A program made the position numbers and the translations under genes. DNA of 64,000 bases, taken from assembly GCF_002119405.1 (NCBI RefSeq), contig NZ_MTBG01000003.1:1-64000 (forward strand), written 5' to 3'. Each line of letters begins with the position of its first letter. Position 1 is the stretch's first letter. Of the stretch, positions 9,433 to 18,818 are shown piece by piece. Source of the stretch: Pseudoruegeria sp. SK021 (lineage in GTDB: Bacteria > Pseudomonadota > Alphaproteobacteria > Rhodobacterales > Rhodobacteraceae). The notes beneath the pieces are model-generated. The model saw only the letters and a list, made by a program, of their open reading frames with translations, did not search any database and was not told the DNA's origin.

Positions 9433-10946
9433 CCGACAGCCTTTTGACCCTCGACAATTTGACCAAGGCGTATCCCGGCGTCGTTGCCAATGATAAGGTC
9501 AGCCTGTCCATCGGACCGGGCGAAATCCATTCCCTGCTCGGCGAAAACGGCGCCGGAAAATCTACGCTGGTCAAGATGATCTACGGGCTGGTCAAGCCCG
9601 ACAGTGGCCGCATGACCCTGCACGGCGCCCCCTATGCCCCCGCCGAACCAAAAGCAGCCCGGGCGTCCGGCGTGGCGATGGTGTTCCAACATTTCTCATT
9701 GTTCGAGGCGCTGGACGTGGCCGAGAATATCGCGCTTGGCATGGAAAAGCCGCCGCCGCGCCGCGATTTATCCGAGCAGATCCGCACCGTCAGCCACGCC
9801 TACGGACTGCCACTGGATCCGGGCCGCCGGGTTGGCGAATTGTCGGCGGGCGAACGGCAGCGGGTCGAGATCGTGCGCTGCCTGTTGCAGAACCCGCGCT
9901 TGTTGATCATGGACGAGCCGACCTCGGTGCTGACGCCGCAGGAGGTGGACATTCTGTTCACCACCCTGCGCAAACTGTCCGCCGAGGGCACCGCGATCTT
10001 GTACATCTCACACAAGCTGGATGAAATCCGCAGCCTATGCGACAGCGCCACGGTGCTGCGCCTTGGCAAGGTCGTCGGCAGTTGCATCCCCGCACAATCG
10101 ACGGCGCGCGAGATGGCTGAAATGATGATCGGCACCAGCCTGAAGACGCCGACACGTCCGGCGGGCGAACCGGGCGAGGTGCTGCTGAACATCACCGCGC
10201 TTGACCTGCCATCGACCAGTCAGTTTGGCACCTCGCTTCGGGGGGTCGACTTGCAGGTTCGGGCCGGTCAGGTCGTCGGCATTGGCGGGGTTGCCGGCAA
10301 CGGGCAGGAAGAATTGCTGTCGGTGATTTCAGGCGAGGCCTGTGTGCCCACCGGCCACATCACCTTCAAAGGCCAAGACATTGGCGGGCTTGGCCCGAAC
10401 CAGCGCCGCGCGTTGGGGATCCTGTCGGCCCCCGAGGAACGGCTGGGTCACGCCGCCGCCCCGGATATGAGCTTGGTGGAAAATGCTCTGTTGACCGGAA
10501 CCTTACGCAAAGGGCTCAGCCGGAACGGGTTTCTGGACTGGACCGCCACCCGCGCCTTCGCCGCCGACATCATCGACACCTTTGACGTGCGCACCCCCAA
10601 TGCCGATGTCGCCGCCCGGGCGCTGTCGGGGGGCAACTTGCAGAAATTTGTGATCGGACGCGAAGTGCTGCAAGCCCCCACCTGTCTGGTGGTGAACCAA
10701 CCGACATGGGGCGTCGATGCCTCGGCCGCGGCCGCCATCCGACAAGCCCTGCTGGATCTGGCCCAACAGGGCGCGGCAGTGGTGGTGATCAGTCAGGATC
10801 TGGACGAACTGTTGGAAATCTCTGACCTGTTCGCAGCCTTGAATGGCGGACGGCTGAGTGCGCCCCGCCCGGCCTATGGCCTGACCTTGGACGAAATTGG
10901 CCTGATGATGGGCGGCGCCCATGACATGGAGGTGGCCCATGTGTGA
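9429..10946 (+). CDS. Purine/nucleoside ABC transporter, two-domain ATPase (system 1)
   Basis: About 505 residues with two fused nucleotide-binding domains, as in sugar and nucleoside (BMP-type) importers. Domain 1 has Walker A GENGAGKST, the signature LSAGERQRVEI and Walker B LLIMDEPTS. Domain 2 is degenerate at Walker A (GVAGNGQEELL) but has the signature LSGGNLQKF and VVNQPTWGVDA, normal for this family. It follows xdhC with a 4-base overlap and is followed by two permeases, a K+ channel gene and a BMP-family binding protein. The xdh context points to purine bases or nucleosides as substrate; that is inference. Confidence 0.92.
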   Translation: MTDSLLTLDNLTKAYPGVVANDKVSLSIGPGEIHSLLGENGAGKSTLVKMIYGLVKPDSGRMTLHGAPYAPAEPKAARASGVAMVFQHFSLFEALDVAENIALGMEKPPPRRDLSEQIRTVSHAYGLPLDPGRRVGELSAGERQRVEIVRCLLQNPRLLIMDEPTSVLTPQEVDILFTTLRKLSAEGTAILYISHKLDEIRSLCDSATVLRLGKVVGSCIPAQSTAREMAEMMIGTSLKTPTRPAGEPGEVLLNITALDLPSTSQFGTSLRGVDLQVRAGQVVGIGGVAGNGQEELLSVISGEACVPTGHITFKGQDIGGLGPNQRRALGILSAPEERLGHAAAPDMSLVENALLTGTLRKGLSRNGFLDWTATRAFAADIIDTFDVRTPNADVAARALSGGNLQKFVIGREVLQAPTCLVVNQPTWGVDASAAAAIRQALLDLAQQGAAVVVISQDLDELLEISDLFAALNGGRLSAPRPAYGLTLDEIGLMMGGAHDMEVAHV

Positions 10947-11033
10947 ATCGCCGCGTGAATTGCCGCGCGATCTGCTATGCGCGCGGCCCGCGCCCTGTTG
11001 TCAGACCCCGATCACCATCAAAGGACCCCGCCA

Positions 11034-12119
11034 ATGATCCGCCTTGAACGACGCCCATCGCCGTCCCGGATGTGGACCGCGCTGACGCCTGTGATGGCGG
11101 TTCTGGCCACGATGATTGCAGGCGGCATCATGTTCGCAGCGCTTGGCAAAGACCCGGTCGAGGCCATCCGCACGATCTTTTGGGATCCGCTGTTCAACGA
11201 GCAGTTCGCGGCCTATTCGCGCCCCCAGCTGCTGGTCAAAGCCGGGCCGCTGATCTTGATTGCCATTGGCCTCAGTCTGGGTTTTCGGGCCGGGGTCTGG
11301 AACATCGGCGCCGAGGGCCAGTACATCATCGGCGCCATTTGCGGCGCGGCAGTGGGGTTGGCGCTGTATCCGCTGGACAGCCCCATTGTGTTTCCGCTGA
11401 TGGTGCTGGCGGGCGCGCTCGGCGGCTGGGCTTGGGCGATGATTCCCGCCATTCTGAAGACCCGCTTCAACACCAATGAAATTCTGGTTTCGCTGCTGCT
11501 GGTCTATGTGGCCGAGCAACTTCTGGCTTCTATGGCGCTGGGGTTGCTCCGCAATCCCGAAGGCGGCGGCTTTCCCGGCAGCCGGAACCTTCAGCAATAC
11601 GACGCGGCCGCCAACCTAGAACTGTTCGCGGGCACCGGCGTTCACTGGGGCGTTGTCACCGCCTTTATCGCCGTGATCTTCGCCTATGTGCTGCTGTCGC
11701 GGCATTTGTTGGGCTTTCAAATCCGGGTGGCCGGATCGGCACCGCGGGCGGCACGGTTCGCAGGCGTGAACCCGGCCGCTTTGGTGGTGATCTGCCTCGG
11801 CATTTCCGGGGCACTGGCCGGATTGGCGGGGATGTTCGAAGTGGCGGGGCCAGCCGGGCAAATCACCATTGATTTCAATTCCAACTATGGCTTTACCGCG
11901 ATCATCGTCGCCTTTTTGGGCCGGCTCAATCCCATTGGCATTCTGCTGGCCGGGATCCTGATGGCCCTGACCTATATCGGCGGCGAGTTGGCACAGTTCA
12001 TGCTGGGGGTGCCCGCCGCCGCCATTCAGGCGTTTCAAGGCATGCTGTTGTTTTTCCTGCTGGCGGTGGACGTGCTGTCCAACTTCCGCCTGCGTCTTGG
12101 CAAGCCGGAGGCTGCATGA
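11034..12119 (+). CDS. ABC transporter permease (system 1, first)
   Basis: About 361 residues with roughly eight to ten hydrophobic segments, of the BPD_transp_2 family that includes nucleoside and ribose permeases. Family features include GFRAGVWNIGAEGQYIIGA and RAARFAGVNPAALVVICLGISGALAGLAG. The start is the ATG at 11034, preceded by AAGGA nine bases earlier; the longer frame from 10977 adds 19 residues of no family character. It overlaps the next permease by 4 bases and should form a heterodimeric membrane channel with it. Confidence 0.92.
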   Translation: MIRLERRPSPSRMWTALTPVMAVLATMIAGGIMFAALGKDPVEAIRTIFWDPLFNEQFAAYSRPQLLVKAGPLILIAIGLSLGFRAGVWNIGAEGQYIIGAICGAAVGLALYPLDSPIVFPLMVLAGALGGWAWAMIPAILKTRFNTNEILVSLLLVYVAEQLLASMALGLLRNPEGGGFPGSRNLQQYDAAANLELFAGTGVHWGVVTAFIAVIFAYVLLSRHLLGFQIRVAGSAPRAARFAGVNPAALVVICLGISGALAGLAGMFEVAGPAGQITIDFNSNYGFTAIIVAFLGRLNPIGILLAGILMALTYIGGELAQFMLGVPAAAIQAFQGMLLFFLLAVDVLSNFRLRLGKPEAA

Positions 12120-13042
12120 TGCTGAACATTTCCCTCGAACTGCTGCTGGCCTCGTTGATGGTGGCCGCCACCCCGATCCTGCTGGCCGCCCTTGGCGAAT
12201 TGGTCACCGAGAAATCCGGCGTCCTCAATCTGGGCGTCGAGGGGATGATGATCATCGGCGCGATCTGTGGCTTTGCCGTGGCGGTCGAGACCGGCAGCAC
12301 GATTTTGGGCTTTATCGCCGCCGCCCTTGGCGGTGCCGTCCTGTCCCTGATCTTTGCCGTCCTGACCCAAGTTCTGATGTCCAATCAGGTGGCCACCGGC
12401 CTTGCGCTGACCCTGTTCGGGCTCGGCTTCTCGGCCCTGATCGGCCAAAGCTATGCCGGATTGAAACCGCCCCCGGTGCCGGAGCTGGATTTTGGCCCGC
12501 TGTCGAATTTGCCGTTTGTTGGCCCGGTGCTGTTTCAGCATGATGCCATGGTCTATGTCAGTATCGCGCTGGTGGCTGCGATCTGGGCGGTCCTGCGCTT
12601 TTCCCGGGTCGGCCTGATCCTGCGGGCCGTGGGGGAAAACCATGACGCCGCCCACGCGCTTGGCTACAAGGTCGTGCGCATCCGCATCCTTGCCATCCTG
12701 TTCGGCGGGGCCTGTGCGGGCCTGGGCGGGGCCTATCTCAGCCTCGTGCGGGTGCCGCAATGGACCGAAGGCATGACGGCTGGGGCCGGTTGGATCGCCC
12801 TCGCGCTGGTGGTATTTGGCGCATGGAAGCCGTGGCGCGTGCTGCTTGGGGCCTATCTGTTCGGCGGCATCACTGTGCTACAGCTGAACCTGCAAGCAGC
12901 GGGCCTTGCCGTGCCGGTCGAGATCCTCTCCATGTCGCCCTATGTGATCACTATTTTGGTGTTGGTGGTCATGTCGGCGGATCGGCGGGCTTCTCTGAAC
13001 GCGCCCGCTACGTTAGGCCGGGTGTTCCATGCGTCAAACTGA
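12116..13042 (+). CDS. ABC transporter permease (system 1, second)
   Basis: About 308 residues, polytopic, second permease of the BMP-type importer. It has the family pattern VTEKSGVLNLGVEGMMIIGA near the N-terminus and GRVGLILRAVGENHDAAHALG-type cytoplasmic loop residues (positions about 160-185), where the ATPase coupling helix lies in relatives. The start overlaps the stop of the preceding permease; two adjacent ATG codons are possible. A 33-base gap separates it from the K+ channel gene. Confidence 0.92.
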   Translation: MMLNISLELLLASLMVAATPILLAALGELVTEKSGVLNLGVEGMMIIGAICGFAVAVETGSTILGFIAAALGGAVLSLIFAVLTQVLMSNQVATGLALTLFGLGFSALIGQSYAGLKPPPVPELDFGPLSNLPFVGPVLFQHDAMVYVSIALVAAIWAVLRFSRVGLILRAVGENHDAAHALGYKVVRIRILAILFGGACAGLGGAYLSLVRVPQWTEGMTAGAGWIALALVVFGAWKPWRVLLGAYLFGGITVLQLNLQAAGLAVPVEILSMSPYVITILVLVVMSADRRASLNAPATLGRVFHASN

Positions 13043-13075
13043 TCGTCGCAAACCAAGGACCGGATCGACGCCCCG

Positions 13076-13870
13076 ATGATGACCCGCGCTGAAATTCTTC
13101 ACATGCTGGACGGCACCCACCCGACCAGAACCATGGCTGTTAGCTATGCGCTTCAGGCGGTCATCATGCTATCGGCACTGGCGATTTCGCTGCAAACCAT
13201 GCCGAACTTGCCGCATTCCATTCACGAAGCCCTGTCGATCCTCGAGATCTTCGCCCTGATCGTCTTTACGGTGGAATATATCACGCGGCTGATCTGCGCC
13301 CCGAAACCGCTGGGCTATGCGTTCAGTTTCTGGGGCATCATTGATCTGCTGTCCTGTGCGCCGATCTTGCTGTTTTTGAACCCGAATGTTGCCGCGATCC
13401 GCGCCTTGCGCCTGATGCGGCTGTTGCGGTTGCTGAAGCTGCTGCACACCAACCGCGCCCTGCACCGACTGGAACGCGCCCTCGAGGCCAGTAAGGGCGA
13501 ACTGGCGATCTTTGGCGTGCTGGCCTTGATCATTCTTTATATCGCGGCTGTCGGCATCTATATCTTCGAACACGATGCCCAACCCGAACAGTTTTCGTCG
13601 ATTCCGGTCAGCATCTGGTGGGCCGTGGTCAGCTTTACCACGGTGGGCTACGGCGATATCTACCCGATCACCATGGCGGGCCGAGCCTTCACCTCGATTG
13701 TACTGTTCATCGGCCTCGGCGTAATCGCCGTGCCGACAGCCATCATTACCACAGCCCTGATCAACACCGACCTGCACGACAAGATTGTCGAGGACGTCGG
13801 TCAGGATGTCCGGCAGGATCTGAAGAAGGATCTCAAGAAAATGACCAACAAACCCAAAAGGAGATTTTAA
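13076..13870 (+). CDS. Voltage-gated potassium channel family protein
   Basis: About 264 residues, predicted inner-membrane ion channel of the six-helix type. The fourth helix is a voltage-sensor-like stretch with arginines at three-residue spacing (IRALRLMRLLRLLKLL). The pore loop has the K+ selectivity filter TTVGYGD at about residues 188-194. The C-terminus is a charged tail (KIVEDVGQDVRQDLKKDLKK) that may be helical. No ligand-binding domain follows. The gene lies between the permeases and the binding protein of the purine transporter, and the ribosome-binding site of the latter is inside its 3' end. Its role with the transporter is unknown. Confidence 0.9.
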   Translation: MMTRAEILHMLDGTHPTRTMAVSYALQAVIMLSALAISLQTMPNLPHSIHEALSILEIFALIVFTVEYITRLICAPKPLGYAFSFWGIIDLLSCAPILLFLNPNVAAIRALRLMRLLRLLKLLHTNRALHRLERALEASKGELAIFGVLALIILYIAAVGIYIFEHDAQPEQFSSIPVSIWWAVVSFTTVGYGDIYPITMAGRAFTSIVLFIGLGVIAVPTAIITTALINTDLHDKIVEDVGQDVRQDLKKDLKKMTNKPKRRF

Positions 13871-13871
13871 T

Positions 13872-14948
13872 ATGCGTTCACTCACAACTTGGCTGTCCGG
13901 TGTTGCCATGGCCACCGTTCTGGCCATTCCGGCCTATGCCGCCGACCCGCTGAAAGTCGGCTTCATCTACGTCGGATCGATCAAGGACGGCGGCTGGAGC
14001 CAGCATCACCACGAATCCGCCATGAAGATGAAAGAGCATTTCGGTGACTCGGTCGAACTGATCGAACAGGAAAGTGTGCCCGAAGGCGCCGATGCTGAAC
14101 GCGTCCTGACCCAGATGTCACTCAGCGGTGCCGACCTGATCTTCACCACATCTTTCGGGTTCATGGACCCGACCCTCAATGTCGCGAAGAAATTCCCGAA
14201 TGTGAAATTCGAACATGCCACCGGTTATAAAACCGCGGAAAACGTGTCGAACTATTCCGCCCGGTTCTATGAGGGGCGTGCAATCGAAGGTCTGATTGCC
14301 GGCAACATGACCTCGTCCAACAAGATCGGTTATATCGCGTCGTTCCCGATCCCCGAAGTGATCCGCGGCATCAACGCCTCATATATCCACGCGGCCAAGG
14401 TCAACCCGGAAGTTGAAATGCGCGTTGTCTGGATCTCGACTTGGTTCGACCCGGCGAAAGAAGCCGACGCCGCCACGGCGTTGATTGAGCAAGGCGCGGA
14501 TGTCATCTTGCAGCACACCGACTCGACCGCGCCTCTGGCCGTGGCCGAAAAGGCTGGCAACGTCATTGGCTTCGGTCAGGCCGCCGACATGATCGAATAC
14601 GCCCCCTCGCCGCGCGTTACCTCGATCATCGACAACTGGGCACCCTATTACATTGCCCGGGTACAGGACGTGATCGACGGCACGTGGGAAGCCGAATCGA
14701 CTTGGGATGGTATCGGGGCCGGTATGGTCCAGATGGGCGAAATCACCGACGCCGTGCCTGAGCAGGTGGCCATGGAAGCGCGCGCCATGATCGACAGCAT
14801 CGCCTCTGGCACCTATCACCCGTTCACCGGCCCGCTGAACAAGCAAGACGGCAGCGTCTGGCTTGCCGAAGGCGAAGTGGCTGATGACGCCACCTTGGGC
14901 GGGATGAATTTCTACGTCGAAGGACTGACCGGCGACATCCCGAACTGA
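13872..14948 (+). CDS. BMP-family substrate-binding protein (system 1)
   Basis: About 358 residues, exported by a Sec signal peptide (LSGVAMATVLAIPAYAAD). It belongs to the basic membrane protein/PnrA group of periplasmic proteins, which bind purine nucleosides or bases: it opens with LKVGFIYVGSIKDGGWSQHH and continues with ADLIFTTSFGFMDP and ADVILQHTDS. The start at 13872 is supported by AAAGGAG at 13856-13862. It is the last gene of the xdh-transport operon and is followed by a stable hairpin. Substrate assignment to purines rests on family and neighbourhood. Confidence 0.92.
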   Translation: MRSLTTWLSGVAMATVLAIPAYAADPLKVGFIYVGSIKDGGWSQHHHESAMKMKEHFGDSVELIEQESVPEGADAERVLTQMSLSGADLIFTTSFGFMDPTLNVAKKFPNVKFEHATGYKTAENVSNYSARFYEGRAIEGLIAGNMTSSNKIGYIASFPIPEVIRGINASYIHAAKVNPEVEMRVVWISTWFDPAKEADAATALIEQGADVILQHTDSTAPLAVAEKAGNVIGFGQAADMIEYAPSPRVTSIIDNWAPYYIARVQDVIDGTWEAESTWDGIGAGMVQMGEITDAVPEQVAMEARAMIDSIASGTYHPFTGPLNKQDGSVWLAEGEVADDATLGGMNFYVEGLTGDIPN

Positions 14949-15193
14949 TCCTCGGACGGCTGCGGGGCCGGTGATCCGGTCCCGCAGTGCGCCATAAGAT
15001 CGGCACCCACCGGACGTTGGACATATTCCAAAAACCGGTGCAGCATTTGCCCGTAATCGGCAGGTCCGACATCACCAGCCATCACTCGCAGCGCTGCTGT
15101 CTTTGGTGGCGGCGCAGCCTCCACCATTGCGACCGGGACCGATCGGAGATCCAATCGTGGGACCAGTGAGGTCCTAAAGGCGGGCTGGGTCAT
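14912..15193 (-). CDS. Possible small hypothetical protein
   Basis: An open frame of about 93 residues starting MTQPAFRTSLVPRLDL. The ATG at 15193 has a GGAG eight bases upstream, which favours translation. Against it, the 3' end runs 37 bases into the binding-protein gene on the other strand and covers the hairpin there, and no domain is recognisable. A second possible coding frame lies just upstream on the same strand. I keep it as doubtful. Confidence 0.3.
   Translation of the reverse strand: MTQPAFRTSLVPRLDLRSVPVAMVEAAPPPKTAALRVMAGDVGPADYGQMLHRFLEYVQRPVGADLMAHCGTGSPAPQPSEDQFGMSPVSPST
14960..14987. terminator. Hairpin after the purine operon
   Basis: CTGCGGG pairs with CCCGCAG, continued by a G-T pair and an inner CCGG/CCGG stem around a TGAT loop, giving a 12-bp hairpin 11 bases past the stop codon of the binding protein. 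No T-run follows. It probably ends or stabilises the operon transcript. Confidence 0.6.
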
Positions 15194-15267
15194 CTCAAAT
15201 CTCCGTTGATAGCGCAGTCCCGGGCAGACGATGCCGGGACCAAGCCGAAAAATCATGCCGGACCCGC

Positions 15268-15579
15268 TTAGCGCCATCTGGGATTGGGGGCGCGACCGGC
15301 GGGGGTGACAACATCATCCATGACGAAATCAAACAGACTCGCCCCGTCCAGACCGGGCGTGGTCACGATGGGCGCAACCGCCCAGCGCGGACCAACACCT
15401 GCGGTGCTGTTAGGGTGCCCCGACGGATCAGAGGCCGGGTCGTCCGTCGACGCGCCGCCCCCTGCGGACAGGTCAGCTTGCCCCAAAATCCATCCAGCCA
15501 TATCGACAGAGCCTGAGTGCAACGGCCCGGCAACGCCAAGGACGATCAAGGGAACCAAACACATAGACAGTCTCGGCAA
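15268..15579 (-). CDS. Possible small exported hypothetical protein
   Basis: An open frame of 103 residues with an N-terminus that could be a signal peptide (MPRLSMCLVPLIVLGVAGPLHSG), followed by a Gly/Ser/Asp/Pro-rich part without known motif. It reads toward the other doubtful minus-strand frame, so the two might be one transcript. Nothing else in this gene-poor stretch competes with it. Function unknown. Confidence 0.35.
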   Translation of the reverse strand: MPRLSMCLVPLIVLGVAGPLHSGSVDMAGWILGQADLSAGGGASTDDPASDPSGHPNSTAGVGPRWAVAPIVTTPGLDGASLFDFVMDDVVTPAGRAPNPRWR

Positions 15580-15894
15580 AGCGGCCTCCAGAGTTCAACG
15601 TGGCAACGACCCTTTCTGGCCTAGCAGCCACCGACCGTTCCCCGAACTGTTATTTGCCCGGGTGCTGAACAGACCGTTAATGGCCAACGACCGCCCCGGC
15701 CCGTTAACCTTCTTGAAACTCTGAGATCAGGAAAACGTTGCCAGGCGGGCCGGTTGTTGCGATGGTTGATCTGCGGATCGACGGTCCAGACCATGCAAAA
15801 GTCCACCGTTTTGGTCCAATGCACCCGGGTCCACCCCGTTGATTTAGGCCTGCTCTTTTCCTGTAACCATGTTCCCGATTGTCCCGGAGCCACC
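15580..15894. other. Stretch without a gene
   Basis: No frame here has coding character. It should hold the promoter and leader of the small membrane protein gene that starts at 15895, and possibly the promoter of the doubtful minus-strand frame. I see no clear repeat, hairpin or consensus promoter. Confidence 0.4.
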
Positions 15895-16305
15895 ATGTCC
15901 AAATCTCACCTCTCGCCAGTTCCCCACGCACCAGACACGGACGATCAGGACGGCCTGTCACCGGTGGCCATCGTGGGCCTGTGCGCCGTCGCAGATGCCC
16001 TTGTCTTGATCGGGGCGCGCGGCGCCGGAATTGGCTGGGGCAGCAGTTTGCTGATGGCTTGGGCCGGGGGGGCCGCGCTGGCCGTAACCGGGTTGCTCAC
16101 CGCGGCCCAGATCAGCCTGGCCAAAGAAAATCGCGGGTTGCGCCGTGCCGATCCAGCCATCGACGCCGCACAGTCCAGCTTCCGAACCCGGCGCCAGTTG
16201 CGCGATACATTGGCCCAATGGGACGCGGATCGCCAACAGGACCGGGCCACCGCCCCCGACACCGAGATCAGCGTCCTGCCGGACCGGGCGGCGCGCCGCA
16301 GATAA
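15895..16305 (+). CDS. Small membrane protein of unknown function
   Basis: About 136 residues. Two hydrophobic segments are visible (VAIVGLCAVADALVLIGA at about residues 24-41 and a Gly/Ala/Leu-rich one at about 49-70), followed by a charged, probably cytoplasmic tail rich in Arg, Asp and Gln. The start is the ATG at 15895 with CCGGAG seven bases upstream; the frame is open back to 15754 but that extension looks non-coding. No family recognised. It precedes panC on the same strand by 92 bases and might share its transcript. Confidence 0.6.
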   Translation: MSKSHLSPVPHAPDTDDQDGLSPVAIVGLCAVADALVLIGARGAGIGWGSSLLMAWAGGAALAVTGLLTAAQISLAKENRGLRRADPAIDAAQSSFRTRRQLRDTLAQWDADRQQDRATAPDTEISVLPDRAARRR

Positions 16306-16397
16306 GCCGCGGATAAGAAGACACATCCAGCCCTTGCCCCCGTGCCCCCAGCGCATTACTCAGGGGCCATCTGACCGCATTGGGGGGCGCGGACGTG

Positions 16398-17246
16398 ATG
16401 CAAATCTGTCCTACCAAGACCGAATTTCGCGATGCCGTGGCCAATCTGCGCCGGGATGGCGGCAGTGTCGGGCTGGTGCCCACTATGGGGTACTTGCACG
16501 AAGGGCATCTGACCCTGATCCGCACCTCGTCCGAGGCGTGCACCCATACGGTGGTGTCCCTGTTCGTCAATCCGACACAATTTGGCGACCCGGCCGATCT
16601 GGAAAATTATCCGCGCGATACGCCCCGCGATCTGGCCCTGCTCGAAGCGGCTGGCGTTGCTGCGGTGTTCCTGCCCAGCCCCGAAGAAATGTACCACCCC
16701 GAGGCCCAAACCATCGTCGAAACGGTCGATCTGGCCGATGTCTTGATGGGCGCGCTGCGGCCCGGGCATTTTCGCGGCGTGGCCACCGTGGTTACCAAGC
16801 TGTTGAACATCGCCCAACCGGACCGGGCCTTCTTTGGGCGGAAGGATTATCAGCAACTGGCGGTCATCCGCACTTTGGTGCGCGACCTCGACATTCCGGT
16901 CGAGGTTATCGGCGTTCCCACCGTGCGCGAACCTGACGGCCTGGCCATGTCCTCGCGCAATGTCCGCCTGACACCGGCGCATCGCGCCAGTGCCCCTGCC
17001 CTGAATGCCGCCCTTGACTGGGCCGAACTCGAAGCCAGCCATACCGCAATCAGCGCCGAAGAACTGTCCGCGGCGATCTTGGCCCGCATCGCCGTTGCCG
17101 ACGGCGCCGAGGTGCAGAGCGTCGATATTCGCGATGCCGACACGCTGGCACCGCTCACCGGCCCCGTGACCCGTCCGTCCGTCATTCTTCTGGCGGTGCG
17201 GTTCGGGACGGTTCTGCTGATCGATCAGCGCGTGGTCACGCCCTGA
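16398..17246 (+). CDS. panC: Pantothenate synthetase
   Basis: About 282 residues. It joins pantoate and beta-alanine with ATP to make pantothenate, the vitamin precursor of coenzyme A. The ATP-binding signature region [17 protein letters not shown] is complete, with the HxGH-type motif, followed by [20 protein letters not shown] and [12 protein letters not shown], all typical. The start is put at the ATG at 16398; a GTG one codon earlier and a TTG at 16380 are in frame. It lies just upstream of panB, which makes the pantoate precursor. Confidence 0.96.
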   Translation: MQICPTKTEFRDAVANLRRDGGSVGLVPTMGYLHEGHLTLIRTSSEACTHTVVSLFVNPTQFGDPADLENYPRDTPRDLALLEAAGVAAVFLPSPEEMYHPEAQTIVETVDLADVLMGALRPGHFRGVATVVTKLLNIAQPDRAFFGRKDYQQLAVIRTLVRDLDIPVEVIGVPTVREPDGLAMSSRNVRLTPAHRASAPALNAALDWAELEASHTAISAEELSAAILARIAVADGAEVQSVDIRDADTLAPLTGPVTRPSVILLAVRFGTVLLIDQRVVTP

Positions 17247-17298
17247 CCGTCCACCGCCTGCCTCACCGTTCCTCTCCTCGTTCCAGAAAGGCGCTTTC

Positions 17299-18132
17299 AT
17301 GAGCACCCAGCCCCAGCCCGCACCGGCGGCCGCCACGCCCGTTCGCCGCATCACGGCCCCCCAAATCGGCGCGCGCAAGGGTGGCGAGCCCATCGTTTCG
17401 CTGACCTCCTACCACAGCCATACCGCTGCGATCGTTGACAAGTTTGCCGATTTCATTCTGGTGGGCGACAGTCTGGGCATGGTGATGCATGGCATGGACA
17501 GCACCGTTGGCGTGCCGCTGGACCTGATGATCATGCATGGCAAGGCGGTTGTCCGGGGCACCAAGCGCGCCCTGATCGTGGTCGACATGCCGTTTGGCAG
17601 CTACGAAGAAAGCCCCAATGTCGCCTTTCGCAACGCCGCCAAGATCATGAAGGAAACCGGCTGCGGCGCGGTCAAACTGGAAGGGGGATCGCGCATGGCC
17701 GAGACCATCCACTTCCTGACCCAACGGGGCATCCCGGTCATGGCCCATACTGGCCTGACGCCGCAATCCAGCCATGTGTTGGGCGGGTTCAAGACCCAAG
17801 GCCGCAATGAAGACAGCTGGCCCGCCCATGAAGAGGACGCCCGCGCCGTCGACGAAGCCGGGGCCTTCGCCGTGGTGCTGGAAGGCATGGTTGAGCCGTT
17901 GGCCGCCAAGATCACCAAGCAGATCGCCATTCCCACCATTGGCATCGGCGCCAGCGTCGATTGCGACGGCCAGATTCTGGTGCTGGAAGACATGCTGGGT
18001 CTGAACCCGTGGACGCCGAAATTCGTCAAGGTCTATGGCCAGCTTGGTCCGATGATCGAACAGGCGGTCAGCGACTATGCCGCCGAGGTGAAATCGCGCA
18101 CCTTCCCGGGGCCCGAGCAAACCTACCGCTGA
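17299..18132 (+). CDS. panB: 3-methyl-2-oxobutanoate hydroxymethyltransferase
   Basis: About 277 residues. It transfers a hydroxymethyl group from methylene-tetrahydrofolate to 2-oxoisovalerate, giving ketopantoate. Family motifs: [28 protein letters not shown], with the metal-binding Asp, then [28 protein letters not shown] and a C-terminal [20 protein letters not shown]-like stretch. Length is normal. It follows panC by 52 bases, so the two probably form one operon. A 9-bp-stem hairpin lies just past the stop. Confidence 0.96.
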   Translation: MSTQPQPAPAAATPVRRITAPQIGARKGGEPIVSLTSYHSHTAAIVDKFADFILVGDSLGMVMHGMDSTVGVPLDLMIMHGKAVVRGTKRALIVVDMPFGSYEESPNVAFRNAAKIMKETGCGAVKLEGGSRMAETIHFLTQRGIPVMAHTGLTPQSSHVLGGFKTQGRNEDSWPAHEEDARAVDEAGAFAVVLEGMVEPLAAKITKQIAIPTIGIGASVDCDGQILVLEDMLGLNPWTPKFVKVYGQLGPMIEQAVSDYAAEVKSRTFPGPEQTYR

Positions 18133-18139
18133 TCCCCCC

Positions 18140-18175
18140 GGCAGGACCTTAGCACTTGGGCGCAACGGTCCTGCC
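18140..18175. terminator. Hairpin after panB
   Basis: GGCAGGACC pairs with GGTCCTGCC (9 bp) around an 18-base loop, eight bases past the panB stop. No T-run follows, so it is a candidate terminator or transcript-end stabiliser only. Confidence 0.45.
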
Positions 18176-18255
18176 ATCCGGCCCGCGATTAAGACAACTT
18201 TAAGCAAAGTTTTTCAATCTGCTGGAGTAGTCGAATCTTCAAGCGGAGCCCCCTG

Positions 18256-18759
18256 ATGCTGGCCCTCATTCTGGATGATGCAAACGAATTTCGGGCCGAG
18301 AAAGCCAAGGCCCTTGTCGATGCCGGGTTCGAAGTCACCTGCACCCTCAGCTTTCAACGGGCCACCGACTGCCTGCGCGGCCAGACGGTCGATCTGTTGA
18401 TCATTTCCGAACGGGTTGGCGGACAGGTGTCGCATTCGCTGGCGCTGTTGGCCGAGCATCGCAACCCTTCCGTCGCCACGATCCTGTTGACCGAGCGGAC
18501 GGATGCGGATGTGAATGAATTGTTTCTGCTACTCCCGGCGCTGCACTGCCTGATCGCCCCTGACGCCCCGGCACATCTGTTCAAGAAGATCGCGCTGGCC
18601 TCGGTCGTGGGCGCGGCACCCGCGCCATCACCGATGCTGTTATTGCCGGCTCAGCGCATTGGCCCGGCGGGACGCGGCAGCCCGATCTTCGCATCTCGGC
18701 GCAAGCGGGAACCTGCACCGCGCCCCCAGCTGTCACCGACAATTTTCGAGCTAGCCTGA
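18256..18759 (+). CDS. Degenerate receiver-domain protein
   Basis: About 167 residues. The first 120 follow the response-regulator receiver pattern: strand 1 with an acidic pair (LALILDD), strand 3 (VDLLIISERVGG), strand 4 ending in Thr (ATILLTERT) and strand 5 (CLIAPDAP). The phospho-accepting Asp is replaced by Ser51 and the conserved Lys after strand 5 by Ala, so phosphorylation in the usual way is unlikely. The last 45 residues are Pro/Arg-rich and look unstructured. No output domain. Fold assignment is from pattern only. Confidence 0.6.
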   Translation: MLALILDDANEFRAEKAKALVDAGFEVTCTLSFQRATDCLRGQTVDLLIISERVGGQVSHSLALLAEHRNPSVATILLTERTDADVNELFLLLPALHCLIAPDAPAHLFKKIALASVVGAAPAPSPMLLLPAQRIGPAGRGSPIFASRRKREPAPRPQLSPTIFELA

Positions 18760-18818
18760 CACCAGCGCGCGCTAAGACCAAGATCGCGCTTTCGGGCGCG
18801 GACAGGTCCGGCGATGGT

